Below, one piece after another: positions 49,942-61,515 of a stretch of 64,000 bases of DNA (position 1 is its first letter; the number at the start of each line of letters is the position of its first letter). Location of the stretch: assembly GCA_026545765.1 (NCBI GenBank), contig CM048842.1, forward strand, positions 92,221,230 to 92,285,229, in the 5' to 3' direction. This DNA comes from Plantago major (lineage: Eukaryota > Streptophyta > Magnoliopsida > Lamiales > Plantaginaceae). The position numbers and the translations under genes are program-made. Under the pieces are notes generated by a model. That model was given only the letters and a program-made list of their open reading frames with translations, ran no database searches and had not been told where the DNA came from.

Positions 49942-50590
49942 TGAGGTATCTAATGGAGTAATCTCTGATGAAATTCATGATGATATCAAGGTTCAGGTGG
50001 AGCCTATCAATGACATACAGGATTCTGACACTCAAGTTTATAATGAAAATGACATATCTACTGGTGATATTGATCATTCAAATCAGATCACTGAGAGAGC
50101 AAGAAGATCAACTAGACAGGCACCTGATATGTTTGATTTTGGTGGAGTTGGTAAATCTTACATGATTTCTTATGCTCTGAGCATAGCTGAAGATATGTGT
50201 TACCCTGAACTAAACAACTACACAAGCTATATCAGGAAAAGAGAAACACCACTGGTTAATTCTATTAAAGAAGAGCTTGAGTCTTTACACAAGAACAATA
50301 CATGGAGTATTGTCTCAACATCTAAGAATTCAAAGTTAGTGGGATGTAAATGGATATTCAAGAAGAAAGATGAGTCTGCAATTGGTGGATCTGTGAGATT
50401 TAAAGCTAGACTGGTAGCAAAAGTATTTACTCAAAGAGAAGGGATAGATTATAATGAAATATATATTCTCTCCAGTTGTGAAGCATACTTCAATCAGGAT
50501 TTTGTTGTCACTAGTTACTCAATTTGGTTTATATCTATAGCATATGGATGTGAATACAACATTTCTTCATGTGTATATATAAGCTACCGG
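49880..50590 (+). pseudogene. Copia RT, N-terminal fragment only
   Basis: GCKWIFKKKDE and FKARLVAKVFTQREGIDYNE mark the start of RT. A frameshift follows, and homology continues in another frame (ATGGATGTGAATACAACATT) to about 50575, where the element ends. The catalytic YVDD region is absent. Confidence 0.8.
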
Positions 50591-50877
50591 CCAGTCTTTC
50601 ACGTGACATAATTATTTTAAAACTAAACTCATCGAGCTTATAAGCTGACTGATAAGTTAGTGCTAAATACAACTTTAATCATATTATTCTGGGTCGAAGT
50701 TGGCAAAATAGTTTTTTTTTTTTTTTTTAAATTTATCAGTTATACCAAAATTTGCAGTTTATCTCTAAACATAACTTACGTGTATCATAAAACATAATTC
50801 AACTATAATTCTAAATCAAATGGCATTACTGAACTATATCTCACCACCATCATTTTTTTTTTTGAAGAGGTAGAATA
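50591..50877. other. Intergenic spacer between copia relic and MITE
   Basis: AT-rich, with T runs at 50710-50728 and 50852-50862. Nothing recognised. Confidence 0.4.
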
Positions 50878-50973
50878 TTACTCATAAACGATAATAGTAA
50901 ATAATTTATTAAAATCATATAATAAAATTTTAATTACTAAATTTTCATTATATAATTTTAATAATTTATTTAT

Positions 50974-51970
50974 GGAAAAATTACATAGAGCTACCCTCTT
51001 AGTGGCTCATCGCTCATCTGAATCCCCATTAGTGGAACAATTACATATAGGTCCAAAAAGTTATTTTTTGGTTGACCAACTTAAGATTATAAACAAACCA
51101 AACATGCCTTAGTTATTTTAAACTATTAAACTATTAACTTCTTCAAAACAATTTAATTATTAAAATTTTAACTCTTCTTCCCCAATCCCCACCACCACCA
51201 AAATCACTGCCGGAGCTCCGATGGAAGCTCCGAACTGTTTTTTTTTTTTTTTTTATTGAGCTTCCGCCATGGAAGCTCCGATCTGGAGCTTCCATGGCGG
51301 AAGCTCAATAAAAAAAAAAAAAAAAATAGACCGGAGCTCCGGCAGTGGCGTGGCCGAAGCTCTGATCAATAAAATAATATTTATTTTATTATTGTTATTT
51401 AATTAAGTACATACTATACTAATAGGATTTTCAAATGCTAATAGGTACATTTGTTTAACAAAATACATGAAAAAGCTATTGTACAATGATTTTTAGAAAC
51501 AATACTTATATATAAAATGTACTACATAGTGCTTTTACACTGCCAACGTAATATATATTAATATGTATATACTTATAGTGAAATTTTTTGAAATAAAATG
51601 ATAAAATGGCAAGTTTTGGTGTATAAATAGCCTCCAATTAACTTCCAAACGATCAATTTTTTTTTTTTTTTTAAAATAACGGTCATAATTCAATTACATG
51701 TAAGCATATAGAAGTTCAGGTTTAATTACATAGAAGTCCACATGTGCCTGCACGTGACAGCGATAAGTTAAGGCCGTTTGGCAATTTCTAAAAGCTGATA
51801 ATTGAACAGGGGCAAAAATGGACTTTCCAGCTTTTAAGTCGCCAAAAGTCAAATTCGTGGACTTATATGTAATTGATTTTTATCTAACTGGATTTGAATG
51901 TTATTGTTCCACTAACGGGTACCTATCTGTAATTACGAAATCTAACAGGGGGTCCATATGTAATTTACCC
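50974..51970. mobile_element. Mutator-like non-autonomous element with a giant perfect hairpin
   Basis: The ends are GGAAAAATTACATAGAG and, reversed, GGGTAAATTACATATGG. TTTATTTAT flanks both sides (50965-50973 and 51971-51979), a 9-bp target duplication. 997 bases, no coding frame. The centre carries a perfect inverted repeat (51238-51326) inside an outer one (51205-51220 with 51332-51347). A related, older copy is at 15045-16965. Confidence 0.87.
51205..51347. repeat. Nested perfect inverted repeats (cruciform/hairpin)
   Basis: Inner arms 51238-51279 and 51285-51326 are 42 bases each and perfectly complementary: T17/A17 followed by 25 mixed bases around TTCCGCCATGGAAGCTCC, with loop GATCT. 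Outer arms 51205-51220 and 51332-51347 (CACTGCCGGAGCTCCG and its complement) are also perfect. Confidence 0.95.
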
Positions 51971-52736
51971 TTTATTTATTAATATCGTTTAAGAGTAAAT
52001 TGTGGTCAAACGCGGAGACAGTTGACCACAAAATAGTAAAATGTAACACTTTTTCTGAAATGGAGGGAGTATTAATCTTCAAAGAAAGTGAACACCAGAG
52101 GTATTCAAATTACAATGCTAATTCGATACATACATGAACCAAACGACCCAATGCGAGAGCCAAAGACAACACAAACTACCAAGTTTTCTAACAAAGATCA
52201 AAAGCCTCACAATAGTCTCCAAAAACTAAAACCACCTTCACCAATTAGTGCTCCCAGCCTCACACCCCGCCCCACTCAACCAACACCTTGAATGAACACT
52301 TGTCCACCCCAACGTCTAGTATGTCTCCACACCGAGGTGTCGAGACAAGAGTAACGGGGTGCAACCAAGCCCGAAGAGATGAGATACCCCTCTCGAGTAG
52401 AAAGAAAGAAAGAGAGGTGATTTATCACTAAGGCACCAAAGATGTAGTCAAGGGGGAAAAATATAAGACTAGACCACTAAACAGCTCAAGAACAAAATCA
52501 GGCGGCATAGAACGCCTGAAATCGTAGAAGTCGCAGACCCTGTAGCACTTTGTACAGTAAGAGTTAAACATTCAGCACCTCAACAGGAAATCGCAACCAC
52601 TCTGCAATTTGGTAACCAGGGTTGATCAAATTCGATTTCTTGAACCATAACCATAAATTCCACTTGATTTTTTCAGCTAATTCGACTGATGACAAATTTT
52701 CTCCGCGAAAAATCACAACATTTCGATTCTTCCAAA

Positions 52737-53597
52737 TTAATTACAATGTTCCGTGAAAAACTGAAATCCATTCTTCCTTTTTCTGATCAACTCTAAGTTC
52801 GCAAATTTATCCAACCAATCTCCTGTAGATTCTGCCTCGAAATTCTGAATTCCCAACCAATCAAACAGATACTTCCAAACTGAATCAGCAAAAGAGCACA
52901 GGAAAAACAAGTGTGTACCAGTTTCTTCTTTATTCTCATCACACAATCTGCAAACGGAAGCCTCTTCAGTGCAAAGAATTCTTCTTTTTTTGAGATTTGG
53001 CAAAGTCGCAATACGATCTAATATCACCCTCCACACAAAGTAGTTCAGTCTCTGCGGCGGCCATTTCACCCAAATTAACTCAGTCCAAGTTGCAGCTGAG
53101 TTTGAAGCACCATCCATTCTGCATTCTATTTGTCTGTATCCATCTACCGCTGTATATTGATTTGAAGCAGTATACTGCCAGCTCCAAAAATCTGGAATAT
53201 TGTGCAAAAGATTGTACCTACTCACAACAATAATCAGCTCGTTAACCAGCTCAGTTTCCCACTCAAACAGACACCTCCTCCACGCCCAAACAGTACCCTG
53301 GTCCCCTGCTCCCTCCAACACTCTATCTGACACAAGACACCCCTTATTTGTTTCCAAACTATATAGCCTAGGACAACGAACGTTCAGCCTCACACCCTCT
53401 TCTACCCAAGTATCTTCGCAAAAACGAGTGGACTTCCCATCCCCGATCCTACGACTCACTCCCGACCAAAACCAATCACTACACCCGATTAACTTCACAA
53501 GATCCCTCCACCACGCGGACCACTTTCTATCCCACACCCTTCTACTCCGACACGACTCCACAACATCAACTAAACTCCCATATTTTGACCTTAACAC
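52737..53597 (-). pseudogene. LINE ORF2, zf-RVT C-terminal domain
   Basis: RRVWDRKWSAWWRDLVKLIG, GDGKSTRFCEDTWVEEG and LYSLETNKG come first, then a zinc-binding zf-RVT domain (WPPQRLNYFVWRVILDRIAT, CRLCDENKEETGTHLFFLC). It is cut off from the rest of ORF2 by the hAT insertion. Confidence 0.87.
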
Positions 53598-53600
53598 AAC

Positions 53601-54463
53601 TAGGGCTGAGCATCGGTTCAGAACCGAATAAAACCGAAATAGTATGGTTTTGTCAAACTGAGAACCGAACCGATCTGAGTTCGGTTTTGGCCCGAACCGA
53701 ACTTTTTCGGTTCGGTTCGGGCCAAAACCGAAAATAACCTAACTTTATTTTAAAAAAAAAATAGAAAAACACCAAAAACAAGCATAATGCAGAACAAATT
53801 GTTAGCTGCTGTCCCCAGTGGCCAATTCCATACATATAAAATCCCAAGTCCAAAACAAACCCAACCCACCCATCCACACATTCATCATCATACACATCTG
53901 CAATCTCCAAATAAAGCCCAGGAAGGTTCGTAACTGATCTTTCAAAAAGTTCGCAGTTTACAGCACCTGATTGGAGTTCGTAGAGAGTGACTGGAGCTCG
54001 ATTCGACTGGAGGAACTCGGAAGATGGAAGATGGAGGAGGTCGATTGGACTGATTGGCCGGAACTCAAAGATCGGCGTGGTCAATCAATGATCGGTGGAG
54101 ACCGGAGGAGGAGATCGGCGGTGGCGATCGGTGGTGGAGGAGATCGTGGTGGCGGTGATCGTGGAGGAGATCGCAGGCTGGTGGAGGAGATCGGCGTGGT
54201 GGCAGTCGGCTGGTGGAGGAGATCGGCAAGGAGCAGTCGGCTGGAGGAATTTGGGAATTAGTTTTTTGGATAAGAGTATTAGAGTAGTATAAAATATGAG
54301 TCTTCCATTTTTTTCGGTTTATTTCGGTTTGGACCGAAAACCGTCGGTTTTAAACCGAACCGAACCGAAAACCGAATAATTAAAAATCCTGGAACAAAAA
54401 ACCGAGTTTTTCAGTTTGGTTTCAGCCGGTTTTTCGGTTCGGTCTCGTTTCTGCTAAGTCCTA
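53601..54463. mobile_element. Non-autonomous hAT element with exact 8-bp target duplication
   Basis: The ends TAGGGCTGAGC and, reversed, TAGGACTTAGC match at 9 of 11 bases. AACACAAC lies directly outside both ends (53593-53600 and 54464-54471). 863 bases with subterminal CGGTTCGGTT-type repeats. The middle holds a GC-rich minisatellite of GGTGGAGGAGATCG units (54130-54230). No transposase. Confidence 0.92.
54130..54230 (+). repeat. GGTGGAGGAGATCG minisatellite
   Basis: At least four imperfect copies of a 14-base unit within the hAT element; also gives spurious Gly/Arg-rich frames. Confidence 0.75.
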
Positions 54464-56038
54464 AACACAACAACCCAAAGACAATCTTTTTCGACCAAAA
54501 TCCTCCACACCCATTTACCCAAAAGAGCGAGATTAAACCACTCGAGATTTTTGACCCCAAGCCCCCCCGACTCTTTAGGCTTACACACATCATCCCAACT
54601 CACGCAAGCTAACTTACGATCCCCACCCAAACAGCCCCCCCCCCCCCCCCCCAAAAAAAAAGTGACGATAGAGCTTTTTAAGCCGGATAAGAATAAATGA
54701 AGGAATTTTGAAGAAAGAAAGGTAATGTATCGGCAAGGAATTGAGCACCGCTTTAAGTAACACCACACGTCCGCCAAAAGAAAGAAAATTATTCTCCCAT
54801 TTTCCCAACCGTTTCTCCACTCTCTCGATTATTTTCATCCAAATCTCCTTATCACTTGGTTTTGCCCCAATAGGAAGACCCAAGTAGATGAACGGTATGT
54901 CGCCAATTTAACACTTGAGCTTCGCCGATTGAAATCATCAGACGCTAACTCCAACCCCCAACAAACAGCTTTTTTTGAAATTGATTTTGAGACCCGATAG
55001 CCATTCAAAGCATCTTAAAACACTTTTCAGAACTCCAATGTTTTCTTTCTTTGCTTCCCCAAAAATTATAGAATAATCAGCGTACTGTAGGTGAGACACT
55101 ACTACTTTGTCTCGGCCTATTTTCAACGGACTAATTTCCCCACTGTCACAAGCTGTCATCATCAGTCGACTCAAACCCTCAACCACGACAAGATATAGAA
55201 ACAGAGACAACGGATCGCCTTGCCTAAGGCCCCTCCCCAACCGAAATGATCTAGTCGAGATCCCATTTACAAGAACAGCTGACTCCGCCGTACTCACTCA
55301 TTCCTTGATCCATCCACACCAAGTGTCAACAAATCCCAAATTTCTCATCATCTCGATTAAGAAGCTCCAATCCACAGAATCATATGCCTTCTCGAAATCA
55401 ATCTTAAACATCATTATCTCCTTCTTTTCTTTCCGAGCTGAATCCACTACTTCGTTTGCCACCACTGCTCCATCTAGAATATTTCTGCTTTCCAAAAAAG
55501 CTGACTGATTCCAAGAAATTACCTCCCCTAACACCTTTGCCATTCTCTTCGATAGAACCTTAGCCACTATCTTATACACCCCTCCAATGAGCGAAATTGG
55601 TCTAAATTCTTCAATGGCCATTGGATTCGCACACTTTGGTATGAGAATGATGAAAGAATTATTGAGCCCTCTAGCCAATTTCGCATTTGAATAAAACTCT
55701 TCAAACATCTGTATCAAATCTAACTTTATCAGATCCCAGAAGCTCCTAAAAAAATGGAAATTGAATCCGTCAGGACTCGGGCTTTTATCCAGCCCACAAT
55801 CCCAAACAACTTCCTTAATTTCCTCCTCAGAAAACCGCCCTTCCAACATCTGCACACTTTCAACAGATAGACTTTTTCCAGCCAAAGATCCTGGAACAGA
55901 ATTATTCCTGCTTCCTGTTGCCGCAAATAATCTCTCAAAATGGCTACAAATTCCTTCTTTTACCTCTGCAACCTCCTCTATCCATTTACCATTAATTCTT
56001 ATTCCCCTCAACTGTTTCGACCTTCCTTTCCTCTCCAC
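54454..56038 (-). pseudogene. LINE ORF2, reverse transcriptase domain
   Basis: Frames at 56038-55298, 55297-54938 and 54883-54454 carry FIILIPKCANP, FRPISLIGGVYKIVAKVLSK, FKIDFEKAYDSVDW, RGLRQGDPLSLFLYLVVVEG and LQYADYSIIFG. The usual (F/Y)ADD box reads YADY, losing a catalytic aspartate. A stop lies between the first two frames, and a C18 run (54635-54652) shifts the third. Confidence 0.9.
54635..54652 (+). repeat. Homopolymer of 18 C in the LINE RT region
   Basis: An uninterrupted C run followed by an A run, inside the reverse transcriptase region; length uncertain. Confidence 0.8.
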
Positions 56039-57131
56039 ACTCTTTGAAAGAATTTAGAGTTCGTGTCTCCCTCCTTCAACAAATTATTCCTCGATTGTTG
56101 AACTCTAATTTGATCTTTAATTTCTACCAGTCGATTCAGCTCATTCCAAGTTTCAGATTTTTTTGTTGCTTCCTGTGTCTCCAGCACACCCTCCTCCAGT
56201 TTTTTATCCAACTCCAAAATATGCTCAGTCTGCTGTTCAATTTTCTTATCCAGCTTCCCGAAATTCACCTTGTGCCATGATTTAATTTTTTCTTTTACTG
56301 CCTTCAGCTTCTCCTTCAGAATGAAGCCACTCCACCCGCTCACTTGGTGATTCTTCCAAGTCTCTTCAACCATTTCTTTAAAGCCTTTTTCTTGCAACCA
56401 ACAATTCAAGAACTTGAAAGGCCTCGGACCCCATTCCTGTACGACTTCCTTCAAAAGAATTGCAGCGTGATCCGACACTTTCCTTTTTAAACCAATTTGC
56501 ACCAAATTTTGCCAGTTAGCCAACCATTCGTTTGACAGAAGAAACCGATCAATTCGACTGCAGCATCTCCCATTATCTTTGTACCATGTGAATTTTCTTC
56601 TTTCTAATGGAAGGTCTACCAACCTGGATTGGTTGATAAAATCATTAAATACTCTCATCTCAGCTTCTCTACCAGACCTTCCAGCACCTCTCCTCTCTTC
56701 CTCGATGCGTATATCATTGAAATCTCCGCATATACACCAATTCTCATCTTCCTTTCCTCTCATCTTTTCCACTATCTGACTCCACACCTCCTTTTTACCA
56801 GCTAAGCTATTCGGCGCATAAACATTCACTATATGCACTTTCCTGCCTTTCCATAAACCAGTCACTCCCAACAAACCATTTTCACCCCACAACTCCTGTC
56901 TTTCAAACACTGTACTGTCCCAGATGCAACAAAGGCCACCTGAGGCTCCGACTGAACCGCTAAATACCCAATTACATTCAGTACTTCCCCACAAAATCCG
57001 AGCTAATCTTTGATCCACATATTCCAATTTTGTTTCCTGTATACACACGAAATCCAGTCCTTAACTACTAAATCCCTCACAGCAGTCTTTTTCACCCGTC
57101 CTCCACGAATATTGAAACTAGCAATCTTCAT
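56008..57131 (-). pseudogene. LINE ORF2, AP endonuclease domain
   Basis: The start is MKIASFNIRGGRVKKTAVRD at 57131. A frameshift follows, and the main frame has CIQETKLEYVD, NVYAPN, WCICGDFNDIR, RIDRFLLSNEW and SDHAAIL, the catalytic set of an L1 endonuclease. Confidence 0.87.
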
Positions 57132-58201
57132 ATATTAGGAACCACTGGCCTCTCCAAAACCGTCTCACTTTCTTTCCTAACTCCCAAATCGACATCTCTC
57201 AAATCCCACTCAGCAAACTTCTGTACCACCTCATTTTTGCTCGACTCCTCTAAAACACCCAAAACATTCCCAATTCTCCACATTTCATTAGCATCAATTT
57301 CATTCCTCTGTATTATGAGCTTGTTGCAAGCTTCAATCTCTTGATCCTCCAAAATCGCTCCACCCTCGAGAGAAATGCAGCCTATTCCATTTTCAATGGA
57401 AACTGATTTGCAGCGCCTTCCCCTCTTTAGACGACGATCAATTCCCTCCAAAGACTCAACGCCAGCCTTAGACCGATCTGCTGCTGTACTGCTCTTCTCC
57501 ACCGTCTTGAGATCGATTTTTCTCGCCGTTTGAGTCTTTGTTTCAAACAACCTCATCTCCGGTCTCCTCCTTGTCGGCTGATCAATAGAGTTAATCAACA
57601 GAAAGAGGTTGAAAGGATCATCAGGATCCTGATTCTCCGAAAGATCAGCCTCCGCCCCCTCTCTGATTTTTTGCCTCTCACTGATCTCCACCTTATCAAA
57701 ATTGCTTGGTGAGAAATTGCTCTCATAATGAATTTGTCTCCTAGTACTCGACAGTACTATACCCTCTCTTCTCTGGGCCGATAGCCCATTAACTAGGCCC
57801 ACTGTATGCCCCAGATCCAAATCGAAATTCTCTTGCTCTTTATCCATTAAATCCTTAAGGCCCACTTCACAGCCCACTCCAATAGATCCAACATGTTTTC
57901 TTCCCACCAACCCTTCCTCAGCTATTCTCGAGTTCTCTGTACCTTCAATATCCTTGTTAACTACACCCCTATTCAATTCAACCGGCGGCTCAAACTCCGT
58001 TCCGACTTTACTCGCTGCCTCCTGTCCTTTTCCAAAGTGATCTTTTATTACTCCTATCCCTTGGTCACCTTCCCCATCCTCTCCATTCAAGTCTGCATTC
58101 AACTCATTGTCTTCTTCAATAAATTCACTTTCAGGGACGAAAGACACTTCGTCTTCATCATCAGAACATATCTCATCCGATTCCGACAAGTCTCCGGCCA
58201 T
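57128..58201 (-). pseudogene. LINE ORF1, C-terminal acidic part
   Basis: Starts MAGDLSESDEICSDDEDE; very acidic, low-complexity, with no catalytic motif. Typical of the long variable tail of plant L1 ORF1. It ends just at the ORF2 start. Confidence 0.65.
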
Positions 58202-58257
58202 CGACGCACAATCTGAATTAACAATTCCATCACCAACACAGGACTCTAAAACATGGA

Positions 58258-59298
58258 TTACGAATGAATTTTCCCAAATCTTAACTCGAAGAGAATTACA
58301 AATTCTTTGAAAATCGGAGTTTCAACTAGAACTTTTCCTGTACGTAAATCCTTCTTCTCAATGGTATCCTGACTTACCTCAATTACTTTTCCGAACTTAT
58401 TACCTATTTTCTTAAACATATGAGGACACCACCTATGCAATGGCACTCCATAAACGTGTAGCCACACTTGTCTCCGCCCGTCGACATCTAGCTCCTTCCA
58501 TGGACGAATGAACGTGAATATTGTCTCCAGCCACTTGGGATCTTCTTTCAAAATTCTGATTTGATCCTCCTTCACCAAATTGTCCAGCAACCAGGAATCA
58601 GCAGAAACTTGACTTACACTAGTCTGATTGTAACCTCTTGAGTGGAGAAAATCGATCACCTCTTTAGCTGAAACTCCGTCTTTCAAACCACAAATTAATG
58701 CTCTTCTAACCCATTCAATGGAACCTTTTTCAGGTTTAAAAATGAAACCAGAATTTCCACTAGCAACAACATTATACTTGCCTGTTCTTGCGCCCTTACT
58801 GACAACAATTTTCTCCTTTGTTTCAGTTACGTGTTTTTGCAGCCCTCCCTGTCTTTCCACCTCCCCTATAGTCTTTTGATTCACCGCCTGAAGATAGCTC
58901 ACCCCTTCACTTCTCCTGCTCTCATGTCCAACAAAAAATCTTTCGCCTTCCTTTTTCCGCAATTCTTCACTGTTCCTATCGAACGCTGATCTATTCGCCA
59001 AGATCTTATTGTTTCCAACGCAGAATCCTTGCACCTCTGTTAGAATTTCGTTAAGATTCACACCAGTCCCAAATCGTGCAAATGCAAATTTCTTCCTGTT
59101 TGCATTCCGTTTGTTTGGCATGAACACATCCTTTACGGTCCAAAACTTTTCCAATAACTCCTTGACATCGATTGCCTTCCAATCATCCGGAAAGTTTGTG
59201 ATATACAAACTGTTGGAGTTCCTAGTCAGCTTTTCCACCCATTTTGATTGTACTGTCTCCTTTCTTTCCAAGAACGGACGTTTGATATTCCTATCCAC
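58258..59298 (-). pseudogene. LINE ORF1, RNA-binding part
   Basis: 346 codons. An RRM-like N-terminus (NSLYITNFPDDWKAIDVKEL, KKFAFARF) is followed by a DUF4283-like part (PWKELDVDGRRQVWLHVYGV, PLHRWCPHMFKKIG). It stops at 58258, and the remainder of ORF1 continues in another frame. Confidence 0.82.
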
Positions 59299-59450
59299 GG
59301 TACTACCAGGTGCCCTACGAAGATCTAAGGGGAGAGGGTTTGAACGGGTAGGCTTATGGTTGTGGAGGAAGACATTGCCGGTGAGCGGCCGGGAACCTAC
59401 GATAGGCTCTAGGGTTTCTCTCCCTCACAAACTCTCTCTCTCTCTAGACA

Positions 59451-60605
59451 TTAACAAGTTCACTCTCTCACCACCATCATTAACCTATGCATTAACATAC
59501 ATGATATCTATAATTAATATATAATGTTGATTTGATTTCTTAAAATTGAAAACTCTATCCTTAAATGAGTGAGGAATTACTACACTATGCTTGCCTTTAT
59601 GCATAGTATATTTGATTAACTGTACCTACAAATTTATAATGGTTCTCCCTCATCATAAGGACTTTTAATTTTGAAACAAATGTAATTAAACAATATAATA
59701 AGTCTCTTGTTGGACTTTGAAAGCGTTATTTTCTTTAAACAAGGAACTACTACACTATGCGTGGTTCTTTTTCTTCTATGTTTATCAACCATCTTCTCCT
59801 TTTGCAAACTGTTCTCACTGTCAATCTCAGTGTGTTTTCCAAACGGCGCCAATTCAGAGGCTCTAGCCACCATATCAAACGGACCGGCGCACCACTATAA
59901 AACCAGGAACTGTTTCCGATCGATTCCATTTATGGAATCTCCGTATCTACGATCATCTCGTTTTCCTCTTCACCATCATCATCTACGAATCTACCTTCAA
60001 CATCATCATCTTTGTGTCTTCATCTCTCGAGCATGTAATTAATTTGCTATGAGTTTATCCGAGTGGCTTCTTTCAAAATGTAAGTCATATTTTTGGATTT
60101 TACTTCATCCCCATCTATGTACTTTCTATTTATACAAGTAACAATATTTTTGTTGAATTATTTTGCCAAGAATGTCTTCATGTTTTTGTAATTTAAGATC
60201 GGGAGAATTGCACTTTTGGTCATCTAACTCAACATCCTCTTCGATTACGGTCCTATGAAATGCCGATTTTGCAAAACTAGTCCTAAAACCGTATAAATAC
60301 AACCAAATTAGGTCAAAAATTGGGGATCACTTTTGGTCCTATTGACATGGCAGCCTACATGGCGATTTTTGTGGGCGAATTAAGAAATTCTGATGACGAA
60401 CTGACCAAGTCGCCTTCATACGGACGAATTCAGTAACGAATTGGCGAACTAAACGAATTAAGAGGGATCGGAATCAGAAAAACGGGGATCCGCCTAATTA
60501 AACACTATATCCCCAAAATCAAAAAAAAGAACAAATCCCAAAAAAAAAAAATCGAAACACGAAGAACAATTCCAAAATTCCCAATTTCGTCCTAACCCTA
60601 GTGAA
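59451..60605. other. Intergenic before the GRF gene
   Basis: AGGAACTACTACACTATGCG at 59741 resembles AGGAATTACTACACTATGCT at 59571, a small direct repeat. At 60199 the sequence GGGAGAATTGCACTTTTGGTC looks like a transposon end, but I found no inverted partner. The short frame at 59930-60040 is unrecognised. No gene supported. Confidence 0.4.
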
Positions 60606-61171
60606 ATGGTGAGTCAAGGAAGCGGCACATCATCAGAGACTGAGTGGATGAACAAGTGCAATGAAGATTTCTTGTTCGATCCGTTCAAATTCTTCCACTG
60701 TGAGCGTCATGGTGAGGAGGGTATTGATTTCAAGGATTTCCCAAGCCGTCGGTACTCGAGGTGTGATAATTGGGTAAGTTTGGTTTCGATTTGGTTCATT
60801 GTCGTTTAATTTGGTTCAATTTGTGTTGTTGATTATGCTTTTTCTCATAATGGCGTCGTTTGTATGAATAGGACGGCACGGGATGTGGATATATCAAATG
60901 GCAAGATGAGCCATTGCCAGGGTGGCTACAAAGGGTGATAAGAGAGCTACATCAGTACAAAGAAGATTATGTTCTTCGCCATGTGGATTACGAGTACTTT
61001 AAGGAAGAGAAGACGAAGTTTTTGAAGGAGAAGAATCAGCTTGAGGAGGAGAAGAATTAGCTTGAAGGTATCATCCCCAAACTACAGTCTAGAATAAAGA
61101 GCTATGAGTTTGTGTGTTTGAGTTTGAGTGTTGCTCTTGTGGCTGTTGGTATTAGTTTTATGATGGCTTGA
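60606..61171 (+). pseudogene. GRF-type zinc-finger protein (At4g04775-like), with in-frame TAG
   Basis: Two exons, 60606-60773 and 60872-61171, with a GT-AG intron. Exon 1 starts MVSQGSGTSSETEWMNKCNE and holds FKFFHCERHGEEG and RRYSRC. Exon 2 has GTGCGYIKWQDEPLPGWLQR, then a Lys/Glu-rich coiled coil. The coiled coil repeats the phrase KNQLEEEKN; in the second copy the CAG (Gln) has become TAG (61058-61060), ending the frame early. Beyond it the frame stays open through a hydrophobic tail (CLSLSVALVAVGISFMMA) to a stop at 61169-61171. GRF fingers bind single-stranded nucleic acid; these plant proteins are otherwise uncharacterised and often sit in transposon-like surroundings. It could still make the truncated 119-residue protein. 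Confidence 0.65.
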
Positions 61172-61515
61172 TTGGAGTTGAGAATGTTGATGGCAGTATG
61201 ATGGCTTGATTGTAGTTTATTTTGTAGTTTGCTCACAGTTCATGTTGTAAGAAACTGATGATGCTTTGTTTTTTATTAAGTCCACCAATATGTATTTGAC
61301 AAGCTTTTTGAAATGAAAATTGGTTGTTTTGGTGGTAATTCTATACAATTTTATTGTTGTTTTAGTTTTATTGTTAGATTTTAAACATGCAAAACATAAC
61401 ATATATAAATATAGATTGACATGAAAAGTAAATTAGATTGATAGATAGCATTGCTGATACAGAGCATCATACAGGTTCCAGGACATAACATAAATCATAA
61501 AAAAAAACATAAAAC

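Larger units (their letters stand above)
47123..50590 (+). mobile_element. Ty1-copia retrotransposon, 5' LTR to start of RT, 3' half lost
   Basis: A probable 5' LTR spans 47123-47782 (starts TGTTGAGG, ends CGCAACA), with a polyadenylation-like AATAAAG at 47650. Two bases later comes a primer-binding site, TGGCGCCGTCTGTGGG, whose first nine bases fit the 3' end of tRNA-Asp. Gag, protease, integrase and the first part of RT follow in order, then homology stops. There is no RT catalytic motif, no RNase H and no 3' LTR, so it is a truncated relic. Confidence 0.88.
50878..52069. mobile_element. Stowaway-like MITE split by a later insertion
   Basis: The left part (50878-50973) and right part (51980-52069) together give the same AT-rich core and right end (TTTTCTGAAATGGAGGGAG, followed by TA) as the other MITE copies. 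The left terminus is missing. The Mutator-like element at 50974-51970 interrupts it. Confidence 0.7.
52075..59450 (-). mobile_element. L1-type LINE (plant), degenerate, with hAT insertion
   Basis: On the minus strand from ~59450 (5') to ~52075 (3'): ORF1 (RRM and DUF4283), then ORF2 with AP endonuclease, reverse transcriptase and zf-RVT domain. Its 3' end abuts the MITE terminus at 52069. The 5' leader holds a GAGAGAGA tract near 59440. Many frames are broken. The RT catalytic box is mutated, an 18-base C run shifts the frame at 54635, and a hAT element interrupts it at 53601-54463. It cannot be active. Target duplications were not identified. Confidence 0.9.

Noticed and set aside
53971..54292. 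Gly/Arg-rich frames
   Set aside because: They arise from the GGTGGAGGAGATCG minisatellite of the hAT element.
59634..60042. Short frames on both strands
   Set aside because: No recognisable domain, no supported splice structure, and partly built on small direct repeats.
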